64,000 nt of DNA from Fortiea sp. LEGE XX443 (lineage in GTDB: Bacteria; Cyanobacteriota; Cyanobacteriia; Cyanobacteriales; Nostocaceae): NCBI RefSeq assembly GCF_015206815.1, contig NZ_JADEXZ010000009.1, forward strand, positions 1 to 64,000, in the 5' to 3' direction. Of this stretch, positions 21,626-30,649 are shown one piece after another (the first letter of the stretch is position 1; the number at the start of each line of letters is the position of its first letter). Under the pieces are notes generated by a model. It had not been told where the DNA came from and made no database searches. It saw only the letters and a program-made list of their open reading frames with translations. The translations under genes were made by a program, and so were the position numbers.

Positions 21626-21881
21626 CCTGTTGCTCCTCTTGAGCATCCTTGTCTACTTCCTCTTCCTCCTCAAGTGTATTTAGTCCCAGTTTCAACACTG
21701 TAGTTGCCACCAAAATAGCTGCCGCAGCCACAGGGCCAGATAACCCAATACTTGATGTGACCAATGCGCCAACAGCAACAGCACTTGCTATATCCTTTGC
21801 ATCTCCCAGGATATCTCTCAAGTGCTTTTTGGCTAACTTAGAAACTGAGTTGTTAGGAGTTTTAGCCTTTTCTTCAGCCAT
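21618..21881 (-). CDS. Unrecognised 87-residue protein with a glycine/alanine-rich helix and acidic tail
   Basis: No family recognised. The N-terminus is charged (MAEEKAKTPNNSVSKLAKKH), and the middle is hydrophobic and Ala/Gly-rich (IASAVAVGALVTSSIGLSG then PVAAAAILVATTVLKLGL). The tail is extremely acidic and Gln-rich (EEEEEVDKDAQEEQQDD). The central stretch could cross or lie on a membrane. Its stop overlaps the start of the 150-residue membrane protein by 8 bases, so the two are probably made together. The 200-base gap to the CAAD gene upstream leaves room for a separate promoter. Confidence 0.6.
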   Translation of the reverse strand: MAEEKAKTPNNSVSKLAKKHLRDILGDAKDIASAVAVGALVTSSIGLSGPVAAAAILVATTVLKLGLNTLEEEEEVDKDAQEEQQDD

Positions 21882-22092
21882 TTAATGTACAATACTGTGT
21901 TTCTCCCTTACCTCTATTCTACCTCGAAAGCTTAGAAGGTATTTGAAAAGCTTTGATTAGTAAAATTTTATATTAATTACCTGATCAAGGTTCGTATGGT
22001 AACTATTGATTCATTCTGGATTTTTAGGGAGTTTGAATGACGATTTCTGCCACTCAAACTCCTTTAATTTAAGATGCAACTAAAATCAGTTC

Positions 22093-22530
22093 TTAAGCGC
22101 CAGGAGCGTTTTTGCCAACAACTTGTGATTTGAGGGTTGTAATTTCATTGGTTAGCTCTTTCCGGGTTGAAGCCTTAAGTAAATAGCGGTAAATAAACCA
22201 TGCAGAGTAACCAATACCAATCAATTCAAAGGTAGGTGCGATCAAAGGAATGTCATTCAAAGAATCTAATATTGCCAAAAGTACTTTAACTGCGACAATT
22301 GCTGTCACAATTAAGCCAACACTAACTAGGGGCTGCTTATATTTATTGAAGAAGCTACCTAGATATTCAGGCAGTGTTGCTAAAAAGCCAGAAATTTGTT
22401 CTCCGTATTTTATCCATTCCTCTTGAGGTTGAGCAGGAGGTTGGAGTTTGGTGATAGTTCCTGTTTGGCTGTTGATATCTGGCACTGTTGCTTCTGTGGA
22501 TTTTGTTTCTGCGAATTCCGGTTCTTGCAT
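22093..22530 (-). CDS. CAAD/CURT1-domain thylakoid membrane protein
   Basis: A protein of about 145 residues. The N-terminus is disordered and Thr/Gln-rich (to about 40), followed by an amphipathic helix (EEWIKYGEQISGFLATLPEY). Two membrane helices come next (VSVGLIVTAIVAVKVLLAIL and APTFELIGIGYSAWFIYRYLL), then a C-terminal amphipathic helix ending KSQVVGK. This is the CAAD arrangement shared with plant CURT1 proteins that bend thylakoid membranes and with domains attached to cyanobacterial aminoacyl-tRNA synthetases. The start could be ATG 22530 (GGAAG upstream) or 22542; the frame reaches 22608. A thylakoid-architecture role is inferred from family. Confidence 0.85.
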   Translation of the reverse strand: MQEPEFAETKSTEATVPDINSQTGTITKLQPPAQPQEEWIKYGEQISGFLATLPEYLGSFFNKYKQPLVSVGLIVTAIVAVKVLLAILDSLNDIPLIAPTFELIGIGYSAWFIYRYLLKASTRKELTNEITTLKSQVVGKNAPGA

Positions 22531-23011
22531 TTTCACTTCCATAAATTTGACAGTTGGGTTTTTTAATCCGGACAATGACAACCAAAAGGCTGTGATTAAG
22601 CAATGCACAAGTGTATCAGACTAGGCTTGGTAACGCGTTGGGTTCCCTATAACCATAAATGCCTCTAATCTCTACTGCATCAACTTCAAGGTAGACAGCG
22701 AGTAGGACGACAGAAGCTGGAAAGTGGTGAGATGTGTTACCTCCATCTGTCTGAGTTTTGTGTTTGTCAATCAACTGTAACCCTTAAGATGAAATTATCC
22801 CATGCTGTATCAGTTGCTGATAATCGTACTCATTCAAGCACAAATCAGGCAAAAATCCGACTACTTCTCATTTATACAAGGATAAGCGCCGATTTTACTT
22901 GAATATTAAAGCTATCTTCAGCTGATTTCGTCAATGAATCTGTTCGTCTTTGATATGAATATGTAATAAAAATTTTTATGTGTTCATCTAAACTCATTTA
23001 AAAGCAATATA

Positions 23012-23039
23012 GTAGAGACACGCTATGACGCGTCTCTAC
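23012..23039. repeat. GTAGAGAC...GTCTCTAC palindromic repeat
   Basis: GTAGAGACACG and CGCGTCTCTAC pair around CTATGA with one mismatch. Related copies lie at 29722-29751 and 50071-50096. The surrounding gap 22609-23090 otherwise shows no gene. Confidence 0.8.
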
Positions 23040-23090
23040 ATCTGAATCGGGTGGAATTAAAAGTCAGAAGGCATTAGCGCGATCGCTTGA

Positions 23091-23549
23091 CTAATCCCAA
23101 TCGGGAACTTGTGCGCCATCTTCACCACCAATACCAATGCCAGTGTGATAAATTTCGGCATCAGTAATATTTAAATTATCCATTGACGCGCCGTGTACAT
23201 TGGAGTCAAAAATATGAGCGCGGCTCATGTTAACTCCGTTCAGATTGGCTTTTTTGAAGTTAACGTTAGTCAGAAAACTGGAAGATAGGTTAGCTCCTTT
23301 CAAATTAGCATTGGTGAGATCCGCACCTTCAAGGTTAGCTCCAGAAAGATTAGCTTTAGAAAGGTTTGCACCACGCAAATCTGCACCAATTAAATGTTCG
23401 CCACTGAGGTCAACTCCGACTAGATTACACCGCTGACATTCCCCAGTAGATAAAAGCCTTTGTAAATCTTGCGAATTCCCTGCTTTAACAGCACTAGCAA
23501 AAATGAGGGGAGTTGCTAAGGCTACAGCTGCAAATAGCTTAAGTTTCAT
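23091..23549 (-). CDS. Secreted pentapeptide-repeat protein
   Basis: A 152-residue protein with a signal peptide (MKLKLFAAVALATPLIFASA, with a VKAG cleavage-like site at about 23). A CQRC motif follows near residue 40, then about 14 tandem pentapeptides (VDLSGEHLIGADLRGANLSK onward) building a beta-helix. The tail is non-repeat and acidic (GGEDGAQVPDWD). Location is periplasm or thylakoid lumen; the function is not known. ATG 23549 is preceded by AAGGGGA at 7 bases, better than the upstream ATG at 23579. It is monocistronic. Confidence 0.88.
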   Translation of the reverse strand: MKLKLFAAVALATPLIFASAVKAGNSQDLQRLLSTGECQRCNLVGVDLSGEHLIGADLRGANLSKANLSGANLEGADLTNANLKGANLSSSFLTNVNFKKANLNGVNMSRAHIFDSNVHGASMDNLNITDAEIYHTGIGIGGEDGAQVPDWD

Positions 23550-23861
23550 AAATTTGTCCCCTTTGTAATTAAGTGACATCCGTTCTTTTCCTCACAACTC
23601 TATTATCTCACTAAATTTCTGCACAATGTTGATTTAACTCACCAAATGGAGGTGATGTTTCATCTTTTTCTTGATAGCACGAAAATACTATTGATACGGG
23701 TTTTAGGCTGTGCTTCAAAGAGAAAATCTACATAAATTCACCATTTTTCGTTTTGTTAAATCTTTTTAAGAAAGTAAATTATTTATTTTAATTTGTCATT
23801 AGTTGATAACCATGATTTTTCTATTACTAAATAACACTCAGTAATTGCGGTGAACAGTATA

Positions 23862-24725
23862 TTAATTTACTATAAACTCACTTATGTAGTGGTTGACTAA
23901 CTGAGGCTGTTCTTGCTGTACCCAATGTCCGCAATTCGGAATATACTGAATTTGTAAGTTGCTAACATAAGCAGCAGTGTCATAAGTAAGCTCCTTGCCA
24001 AGAGCAGTATCATTTTCTCCCCAAATCATCAGTGTTGGTACATGCAAAATTTCCCAATTTTTGCGGGATAAAACATGGGGAAAAATATTACGATAGTAGT
24101 TGAGCATAGCTGTTAAAGCACCAGGTTTAGCCGCAGCATTTTTATAAGCTTCAAGATCAGATGAAGTAAAAGCATTTTTATTAACTGCTGTGCCTTGAAT
24201 AGTCTGGGCAATTGTTTGATATTCAAAAGATTGCAGCAGTAACTCTGGTATTATTGGTAGTTGAAATAAGAACATGTACCAACTACGCAGTAACTGTTGA
24301 GGAGTAGATAATCCTTGGGAAAATTTAGCAGGGTGAGGTAAATTAAGTATGATTAATTTCTCTAACATTTCCGGGTGGGTATCAGCAAAATACCAAGCGA
24401 TCGCACCTCCCCAATCATGCCCCACTAAAACACATTTTTCGTAGCCTAATCCTTTAATTACACCCGCAACATCTTTGACAAATTCATCCATAACATAAGC
24501 TGATTGCTCTTTTGGTTTCTCGCTATCGTTATAGCCACGCAAATCTAAGGCAACCACTTGGAAATGTTGAGCAAATTCTGGGATTTGATGCCGCCAAGAA
24601 TACCAAAACTCAGGAAACCCATGTAACATCAACATTAAGGGGCCTGTTCCTTGGGTGACATAGTGCAGCTTCACACCATTGGTAGTTATATATTTGTGTT
24701 GCCATGAATTTTTAATTTCAGACAT
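23862..24725 (-). CDS. Alpha/beta hydrolase, epoxide-hydrolase-like
   Basis: A 287-residue hydrolase with the oxyanion motif HGFPEFWYSWR, nucleophile Asp104 in GHDWGGAIAWYFA, a probable charge-relay acid Asp239 (WGENDTAL) and His267 (NCGHWVQQEQP). An Asp nucleophile together with cap-domain tyrosines near residues 150 and 210-211 fits soluble epoxide hydrolases better than esterases; a haloalkane dehalogenase is a weaker option. The substrate is unknown. The start is ATG 24725. It has no obvious operon partner. Confidence 0.88.
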   Translation of the reverse strand: MSEIKNSWQHKYITTNGVKLHYVTQGTGPLMLMLHGFPEFWYSWRHQIPEFAQHFQVVALDLRGYNDSEKPKEQSAYVMDEFVKDVAGVIKGLGYEKCVLVGHDWGGAIAWYFADTHPEMLEKLIILNLPHPAKFSQGLSTPQQLLRSWYMFLFQLPIIPELLLQSFEYQTIAQTIQGTAVNKNAFTSSDLEAYKNAAAKPGALTAMLNYYRNIFPHVLSRKNWEILHVPTLMIWGENDTALGKELTYDTAAYVSNLQIQYIPNCGHWVQQEQPQLVNHYISEFIVN

Positions 24726-25160
24726 ATGTTGTATTTTTTAGAGACATAACCTACCTTTTGTTGAATTATGTACCAGATTCCTAGTTCAAACATCTGTTAA
24801 AAGACAGTCATTAAAGTAATAATTCTGCTGAGTGTCATGTGGCAGCAATGTCAGAAAATTCTTACATGGGAGTGGGGGAGGAAAGCAGCAGGAATTTTGG
24901 TGAAGCTTGGTACTTACTGCATCAGTCCAGAATATCTGGTGCAAGCGATCGCATACAACCACCGACTGAGAATTTCTCGTGGTTTCTTCTTTTTTTACGA
25001 AGGTTTGCGAGAGAATAATAATGCTCTTGCTCATATCTCACGAAATCGCCACTATGCTAAACCTGCTGCATTCCCAAGTTTGACTGATTTACAGCAGTCC
25101 AGCAATGGCTTTCTGGCAGAGAATTAATAATTTTTGGAAAAATCTTTTTGAAGGAGGCGC
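24726..25160. other. Intergenic region without a convincing gene
   Basis: Open frames of 80-96 codons exist on both strands (24786-25034 and 24837-25127). They overlap each other, lack recognisable motifs, and neither has a good ribosome site. The stretch 25141-25160 carries the strong AAGGAGGCGC ribosome site of the DUF2358 gene. Confidence 0.5.
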
Positions 25161-25580
25161 ATGGCAGATAAATTACAGATAGAACAGGTAATGCAAACTC
25201 TCAAAGAAGATTTACCTACACTCTTTGCAAAAGATATTTCTTATGACATTTATACACAAGATATCTATTTTAAAGACCCAGTAAATAAATTTAAATATAA
25301 ATTCAACTATCGAATTATATTTTGGACATTGCGATTTCACGCCCAACTATTTTTTACGCAAATTACTTTTGATTTACACGAAGTTTATCAGTCGTCGGAA
25401 GATACTATTTTAGCCAAGTGGACAGTGCGGGGAGTGTTGCGTGTACCTTGGAAATCCGAGATATTTTTTAATGGCTATTCAACCTACAAATTTAACTCAA
25501 ATAATTTGATATACGAACATATAGACACATGGGATAGAAAGCCAGTGGAGATTTTAAAGCAGTTTATCCAGAAGGGATGA
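25161..25580 (+). CDS. DUF2358 protein (NTF2-like fold)
   Basis: A 139-residue soluble protein. MQTLKEDLPTLFAKDISYDI, YFKDPVNKFKYKFNYR and TWDRKPVEILKQF are marks of the DUF2358 family, which occurs in cyanobacteria and plastids and adopts an NTF2-like cone. No reaction is established. The strong AAGGAGGCGC site 1 base before the ATG region fixes the start. It lies 66 bases upstream of the degenerate M48-like gene on the same strand and may share its transcript. Confidence 0.85.
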   Translation: MADKLQIEQVMQTLKEDLPTLFAKDISYDIYTQDIYFKDPVNKFKYKFNYRIIFWTLRFHAQLFFTQITFDLHEVYQSSEDTILAKWTVRGVLRVPWKSEIFFNGYSTYKFNSNNLIYEHIDTWDRKPVEILKQFIQKG

Positions 25581-25646
25581 ACACAAGAATTGGGGTACTG
25601 ATTTATCCAATTTTTATTAAGTAGTAATTACGAATTAAAAAAAATA

Positions 25647-26549
25647 ATGACAAGAAGAGTATTTGTCGGACTAAATACAGCAAGCTTCCAGCATCCCTTT
25701 GATCAAAAATCTTTAGTAGCTTTGAATAAAATGCCAGGGTTGCCTTTATTATTAAAAAAGCTGAATGAATATGGAATTGATCGCCTACTCAGAATGCAAA
25801 TTATCGGCGGTGAATTTCGAGTTACTTCGCAAAATTTTCCTAAATTGCATGATGCCTTTACAGAAAGCTGTCAGATTCTTGATCTGACTCCAAAGCCAGA
25901 GTTATATCTATTTCGTGGTACGGGACATATTCAAACCAACGCAGTTGGTGTAGAAAAGCCAATGGTGAGTGTGAATCTAGAAGCTATGGAATGGTATTCA
26001 CAAGACGAATTGCTGTTTGCTTTTGGGTATGAAATTTCCCGTATCAAAGGTAAATACATCGCTTACCAGCAAATGGCAAATGTCATCCCACTGTTAAAAA
26101 ATATCATTAATAGTACAACCTTTGGTTTGGGAGGCTTGGCAGCAGGTGGTATAGAAGTAGCTCTATATAACTGGATGATTATGTCAAGATTCACTGGCGA
26201 TCGCGCGGGTTTATTAGCATGTCAAGATATTAATGTTGCTATCACCGCGCTCATGAAATTAGCTGGTTTACCGACTGAGTATTTAAATGCAGATACCATT
26301 GCCGATTTTCAGGCTCAAGCTCGTGAATTTTCTACCATCACTCTTGATAACCTAGATCAAGTAACTAAAATATTCAGTTTCATGGAGTACCGCTTTCCCT
26401 GGGCTGTGATGCGAACTTCTGAATTATTGAAGTGGGTTGATTCAGGAGAATATGAAAAGTTAATGCAAGCAGAAAATATAGAACCGACAGCAGATTCCGC
26501 AGAAAATCCAGCAGATTCGGAAGATTGGCAGTTTATGACTTCTTGGTAA
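25647..26549 (+). CDS. M48-like metallopeptidase homologue with a lost HExxH motif
   Basis: The 300 residues follow the layout of cyanobacterial and plant M48-type proteins: an N-terminal helix region, PELYLFRGTGHIQTNAVGVE, then the position where the zinc site HExxH is expected. Here the segment reads LLFAFGYEISRIKGKYIAYQ, so Tyr128 and Arg132 replace both zinc histidines while Glu129 is kept. The downstream FTGDRAGLLACQD matches the family's third-ligand region. The protein is therefore probably not an active zinc protease and may be a binding or regulatory relative. It is followed directly by a CorA-type transporter gene and preceded by DUF2358. Confidence 0.8.
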   Translation: MTRRVFVGLNTASFQHPFDQKSLVALNKMPGLPLLLKKLNEYGIDRLLRMQIIGGEFRVTSQNFPKLHDAFTESCQILDLTPKPELYLFRGTGHIQTNAVGVEKPMVSVNLEAMEWYSQDELLFAFGYEISRIKGKYIAYQQMANVIPLLKNIINSTTFGLGGLAAGGIEVALYNWMIMSRFTGDRAGLLACQDINVAITALMKLAGLPTEYLNADTIADFQAQAREFSTITLDNLDQVTKIFSFMEYRFPWAVMRTSELLKWVDSGEYEKLMQAENIEPTADSAENPADSEDWQFMTSW

Positions 26550-26620
26550 GCTATCGTCACTCTAAATCAAGCTTTGTATCTGCTGAAAATAGGGCAAGTA
26601 AAAACAATATTAACTTCTAT

Positions 26621-27601
26621 ATGCTAAATCTCTTGACCTTTTCTCAGAATCATTTAGAATTATTTTCGAGTAGAGATGTCGATACAGCACTGCAAAAAAT
26701 TGATAGTTCTCATAATATCTGGTTACGCTGTATTCACTTCCGCGATCGCACTGGAACAGCCAAAATTATTAACCACTTTCAACTTAATCCATGTCGAATT
26801 GATATGATTTTTAACCATTCCCCTACAGGAATTGATGAGGAAATGGAAGATTGTTTATTTGATAGCTATGAAATACTAACTCATCAAATAAAAAATAGGG
26901 AGTTTCAGGTAGCGCGTGGCAGCATTGTGGTTGGAGCTAATTTTATTATTACTTTTGAACTTACGGAAATCAAGGTTTTAACTATATTAAGTAACAATAT
27001 TCAAAAACAGACTGTAGATATTAAACAATGGGGTGTAGATTATATTTTATATTTAATTTTTAAAGATATTTTAAATAATTACCATACAGTATTTGATTAT
27101 ATTTCTAGACAGCTTGATGATTTAGAAGATGAAGTTTTAGCAAATTGTGGGGATGAAACAACATACCAAAAAATTGCCACAATGAGACAATCTACGCGTT
27201 CCGGAAGACGTAATTTCCAAAATATCAAGTCGCTTCAATCTCTGATGAATTACGAAGATTTTCAGTGGATTACTCCGCCAGTCAAAGAATTATTCAATCA
27301 AGAATTAGTTTATCAAGTTGATAACCTCTGGCAAGAATATCAAGCTTTAAGAGTTTGGATGTCAGAGTTAATGGAAATTCAACGCGATAATATTGCTAGT
27401 AAAACCAGTGAACGAATTAATCGTTTGACTATCCTCTCAACTATATTCTTACCAATCACTTTCATTACTGGTTTTTATGGCATGAACTTTAAATATATGC
27501 CGGAATTAGAGCAAACTTGGTCTTATCCTGCTGTAATTAGTGTGATAGTATTAATCATACTCAGTAGTATTACATTTGCTAAACAGCAACGTTGGCTGTA
27601 G
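26621..27601 (+). CDS. CorA-family divalent cation transporter
   Basis: A 326-residue protein with a large cytoplasmic N-domain and long helices (FDYISRQLDDLEDEV and the following helix to about 230). Two C-terminal membrane helices flank the hallmark YGMNF loop (TIFLPITFITGFYGMNFKYM; then VISVIVLIILSSITFA). CorA proteins form pentameric Mg2+/Co2+ channels in the inner membrane. The frame is open from 26525, overlapping the previous gene. ATG 26621 leaves a 71-base gap and gives the usual family N-terminus. The pairing with the pseudo-protease may be functional. Confidence 0.9.
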   Translation: MLNLLTFSQNHLELFSSRDVDTALQKIDSSHNIWLRCIHFRDRTGTAKIINHFQLNPCRIDMIFNHSPTGIDEEMEDCLFDSYEILTHQIKNREFQVARGSIVVGANFIITFELTEIKVLTILSNNIQKQTVDIKQWGVDYILYLIFKDILNNYHTVFDYISRQLDDLEDEVLANCGDETTYQKIATMRQSTRSGRRNFQNIKSLQSLMNYEDFQWITPPVKELFNQELVYQVDNLWQEYQALRVWMSELMEIQRDNIASKTSERINRLTILSTIFLPITFITGFYGMNFKYMPELEQTWSYPAVISVIVLIILSSITFAKQQRWL

Positions 27602-28027
27602 GGTTAGATTTGCTTTTACCATCATGATGGTAAATAATGGAGGTCTTAAACCCATTTATTTAGACGCTCTCTACGAGAAGCTGCGCTATCCGCAAGTCTT
27701 ACAGAATTTAGAATGAATTCTGACTCCTGAATTCTGTTTTGATAAAATAGTGATTTTGAGAGTTTATCAACCGAGAACGAAAATTTAATGTGATAAAAAA
27801 TACAGCATTTTATTCAAAGAAACATAATTTTCTAGAAGAGAGATAACATTATATTTGTTGTATCTTAATATCTATGTTTTGGGATATTTGAAGCTAAACA
27901 TCTCTAGTAGTAGATTAAACTAAAGCAATGACAAACCCCGAAAAATCCAGGGTGAATATATGTTCATTGTGCGTCTGAACCAAGAACTAACTTATCCCAT
28001 CTATAAAATATGAAGGTGGAGTAAAAG
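27602..28027. other. Intergenic region with a dispersed repeat
   Basis: No gene seen. Around 27662-27697 lies a GACGCTCTCTACGAGAAGC-type dispersed repeat. The remainder is AT-rich and should hold the era promoter; AAGGTGGAG precedes its GTG. Confidence 0.5.
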
Positions 28028-28984
28028 GTGAATAGTATTGATAATCACATCTCCTCTTTTTCAGGAGAAGTATTAATTCCTCAGGCTCCTCCTGAATATA
28101 AATCGGGTTTTATCGGCATTATCGGTCGTCCAAATGTCGGTAAATCTACTTTGATGAATCAATTAGTAGGACAAAAAATTGCTATTACATCACCAGTAGC
28201 CCAAACTACACGTAATCGTTTACGCGGAATTCTCACCACAACAGAAGCACAGTTAATTTTCGTCGATACACCGGGAATTCATAAACCCCATCATCAATTG
28301 GGGGAAGTGTTAGTGCAGAATGCCAAAATTGCCATTGAATCAGTAGATGTGGTGCTGTTTGTCGTAGATGGTACAGCAGCTTGTGGCGCAGGCGATCGCT
28401 ACATTGCTGAGTTACTGACTAATAGCCACACACCCGTAATTTTGGGACTGAATAAAACCGATGAACAACCAGCAAATTCCCAGTTTATCGATGAAAGTTA
28501 CCAAGAGTTGGGTAAAGCTAACCAATGGCCGACAGTGAAATTTTCTGCCAAAACTGGTACAGGATTGCCAGAACTCCAAAAATTACTCATTGAAAATTTA
28601 GAACTTGGCCCCTTATACTATCCTCCCGACTTAGTAACCGACCAGCCAGAACGGTTTATTATGGGCGAATTGATTCGGGAGCAAATTTTGCTGTTAACTC
28701 GTGAAGAAGTACCTCATTCCGTGGCGATCGCCATTGATCAAGTAGAAGAAACACCAACTATCACCCGCGTACTCGCTACCATTCACGTCGAACGGGATTC
28801 CCAAAAGGGCATTTTAATCGGTAAAGGTGGCTCAATGCTCAAAGCCGTTGGCAGTGCAGCCCGCGAACAAATCCAAAAACTTATCTCTGGTAAAGTATAT
28901 CTAGAACTTTTCGTCAAAGTCCAGCCAAAATGGCGACAGTCCCGACTAAATTTAGCAGAGTTTGGCTATCGCGTGGAAAAATAG
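28028..28984 (+). CDS. era: GTPase Era, 16S rRNA-binding ribosome assembly factor
   Basis: Era helps mature the 30S subunit by binding the 3' end of 16S rRNA. The 318-residue protein has G1 GRPNVGKST (33-41), G3 DTPG (in VDTPGIHKP), G4 NKTD and SAKTG (G5). A C-terminal KH domain carries ILIGKGGSMLKAVGSAARE. It begins at GTG 28028 behind AAGGTGGAG. About 25 N-terminal residues precede the G domain, somewhat more than in E. coli. A perfect 15-bp inverted repeat follows the stop. Confidence 0.96.
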   Translation: MNSIDNHISSFSGEVLIPQAPPEYKSGFIGIIGRPNVGKSTLMNQLVGQKIAITSPVAQTTRNRLRGILTTTEAQLIFVDTPGIHKPHHQLGEVLVQNAKIAIESVDVVLFVVDGTAACGAGDRYIAELLTNSHTPVILGLNKTDEQPANSQFIDESYQELGKANQWPTVKFSAKTGTGLPELQKLLIENLELGPLYYPPDLVTDQPERFIMGELIREQILLLTREEVPHSVAIAIDQVEETPTITRVLATIHVERDSQKGILIGKGGSMLKAVGSAAREQIQKLISGKVYLELFVKVQPKWRQSRLNLAEFGYRVEK

Positions 28985-28992
28985 AGGAGTTA

Positions 28993-29039
28993 GTCAATAG
29001 TCAAAAAGTTTTTGACTATTGACCATTGACTATTGACCA
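28993..29039. repeat. AGTC-type repeat forming a 15-bp hairpin after era
   Basis: GTCAATAGTCAAAAA (28993-29007) and TTTTTGACTATTGAC (29009-29023) are perfect arms around one base, followed by further ATTGACTATTGACC units. It may terminate era and belongs to the same repeat family as 8483-8538. Confidence 0.8.
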
Positions 29040-29047
29040 GATAAAAA

Positions 29048-29725
29048 ATGTCTACTAATTCTAGCCATCCTTTAAATTTGCCGACTGATACACCTGTGTT
29101 GCGGGTGTTGATCGTGGAAGATGATCCAATGATGCAACTGGGACTAGAACAGTCATTGATGGCGCAACCTCAGTTGGAAATTGTCGGACAAGCAGAAGAT
29201 GGTTATTTAGGCGTGCAAGCAGCCTTAAAATTAAAACCAGATTTAGTAGTTATGGATATTGGTTTACCTCGACTGGATGGGATTGCAGCCACACAGCAAA
29301 TTAAAGCCGCATTACCAGAAACTCATGTGGTGATGCTGACATCTCACACCACAGAGACAGAGGTAATTGCTGCACTGTCAAGCGGCGCAGATGCTTATTG
29401 TATCAAAGGTGCAAGTGTAGAACGATTGTTAAAAGCGATCGCAGCTGCCGTTGATGGTGCAACATATTTAGATCCGCAAATAGCTAGGCGTGTGATTGAT
29501 AATCTCAAACCTCCCACTGTTCAGGGAAACACCGCCAATTTATCGACAAGAGAGTTAGAAGTGTTGAAACTGATGGTAGAAGGTTTGAGTAACCCAGAAA
29601 TTGCCGAAAAACTTTATCTCAGTCCCAACACAGTGAAAACCCATGTACGAGGGATTATGAATAAACTAGCAGTTGACGATCGCGTTCAAGCAGCTGTAGT
29701 TGCACTGCGATCGGGTTTGGTGTAG
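29048..29725 (+). CDS. NarL/FixJ-type response regulator
   Basis: A 225-residue two-component transcription regulator. The receiver domain (about 18-135) has acidic pocket EDD (24-26), phosphoacceptor Asp70 in VVMDIGLPRLDG, the switch Thr/Ser in VVMLTSHT and Lys in YCIKGAS. A LuxR-type helix-turn-helix (about 158-222: LSTRELEVLKLMVEGLSNPE then IAEKLYLSPNTVKTHVRGI) binds DNA. No kinase is adjacent. The stop codon TAG lies inside a GTAGAGAC palindromic repeat. Confidence 0.93.
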   Translation: MSTNSSHPLNLPTDTPVLRVLIVEDDPMMQLGLEQSLMAQPQLEIVGQAEDGYLGVQAALKLKPDLVVMDIGLPRLDGIAATQQIKAALPETHVVMLTSHTTETEVIAALSSGADAYCIKGASVERLLKAIAAAVDGATYLDPQIARRVIDNLKPPTVQGNTANLSTRELEVLKLMVEGLSNPEIAEKLYLSPNTVKTHVRGIMNKLAVDDRVQAAVVALRSGLV

Positions 29726-29751
29726 AGACACTTCAAACAGCGCGTCTCTAC
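29722..29751. repeat. GTAGAGAC...GTCTCTAC repeat containing the regulator stop codon
   Basis: GTAGAGAC (29722-29729) and GTCTCTAC (29744-29751) are inverted arms. The TAG at 29723-29725 is the stop codon of the NarL-type regulator, and the right arm abuts the 3' end of the convergent DUF4394 gene, so the element could be a two-way transcript end. Confidence 0.8.
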
Positions 29752-29755
29752 ACTC

Positions 29756-30649
29756 CTAAATGCCAGACTTAAGGCGACGGCGACGACGTAGTAAAGCAAT
29801 ACCACCACCAGCAATCAAAGACCCAAGACCAAAAGTAGGCTCAGGGACAGCTGCTGTTGCTGTTGTCAAGCCGATGAGCCGGCGATCGCTACCGATGCTA
29901 CCTATTGAGGTTGCAGCACCTGTAGTTAAATTGATGCTGTATAAAGTAGGGCTAAATGTTGTGGTGGGAGTCAAGGCGGCAAAAGCAGTATTGACACCAT
30001 TATTTGTGAAGATGTCAAATCCTGCTGCTGAGTCGATATCAACTCCGAGAGATCCTACTTCCACCAATGTGCCAGCATTAGGAGGGTTTTGGATGACCAA
30101 TGTATCATTGATGTAGTCAATACCATACAACGTGGTTCCGGTTGCTGGGTCGTTATCAAAATTAGTGTATGCTACGGCGGTAACGTTGGGGTTTCCTGGG
30201 TTCAATGTCCCATCAACAATAGTCGCACCATTATCTACGTTGATGCGATAGTTTTGGTCGTTACCACCGACAACCCGTAAACGGTCAGGTACTGGGTTGA
30301 AGTCCACTCCAGAAATAAGACCACCGGTAAAAGGTGTGCTAAGAGTACTGACAAAACTAGCTACACCAGTGAGTTCGTCGATGGTGTAAATATTGTTAGT
30401 AGTTGTAAGACCGTAGATCAAATTGTTGGCTGGACGACGGTCAATACCTAATAAAAGACCATCGATCCCTGTGACTGAGACAGTGGTAGTAGCCGTAGGA
30501 TTGGTAGAGTTAAAGAATAGTAAATTATTGTTGTCAGTTAGACCTATCAGACTAGCGGCTGCCGCAGGGTTGGCAATGGTGATGAGATCAAATGTCGTTG
30601 CTACAGCCAGCGTTGCGATCGCTGCACTGAGTTTCCCTAGTGTGATCAT
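29756..30649 (-). CDS. Secreted DUF4394 protein with PEP-CTERM anchor
   Basis: A 297-residue exported protein. A signal peptide (1-32, ending ANPAAAA) is followed by a beta-propeller-like DUF4394 domain (LIGLTDNNNLLFFNSTNP, LLGIDRRPANNLIYGLT, VDFNPVPDRLRVVGGNDQNY). The C-terminal sorting signal has VPEP, a hydrophobic stretch (FGLGSLIAGGGIALL) and RRRRR. PEP-CTERM proteins are cleaved and passed to the surface by an exosortase; none is seen in this window. The DUF4394 domain has no known reaction. Confidence 0.9.
   Translation of the reverse strand: MITLGKLSAAIATLAVATTFDLITIANPAAAASLIGLTDNNNLLFFNSTNPTATTTVSVTGIDGLLLGIDRRPANNLIYGLTTTNNIYTIDELTGVASFVSTLSTPFTGGLISGVDFNPVPDRLRVVGGNDQNYRINVDNGATIVDGTLNPGNPNVTAVAYTNFDNDPATGTTLYGIDYINDTLVIQNPPNAGTLVEVGSLGVDIDSAAGFDIFTNNGVNTAFAALTPTTTFSPTLYSINLTTGAATSIGSIGSDRRLIGLTTATAAVPEPTFGLGSLIAGGGIALLRRRRRLKSGI

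Noticed and set aside
24837-25127. 96-codon plus-strand frame before the DUF2358 gene, and an overlapping 82-codon minus-strand frame
   Set aside because: Both overlap each other, lack motifs and good ribosome sites, and have composition unlike the neighbouring genes.
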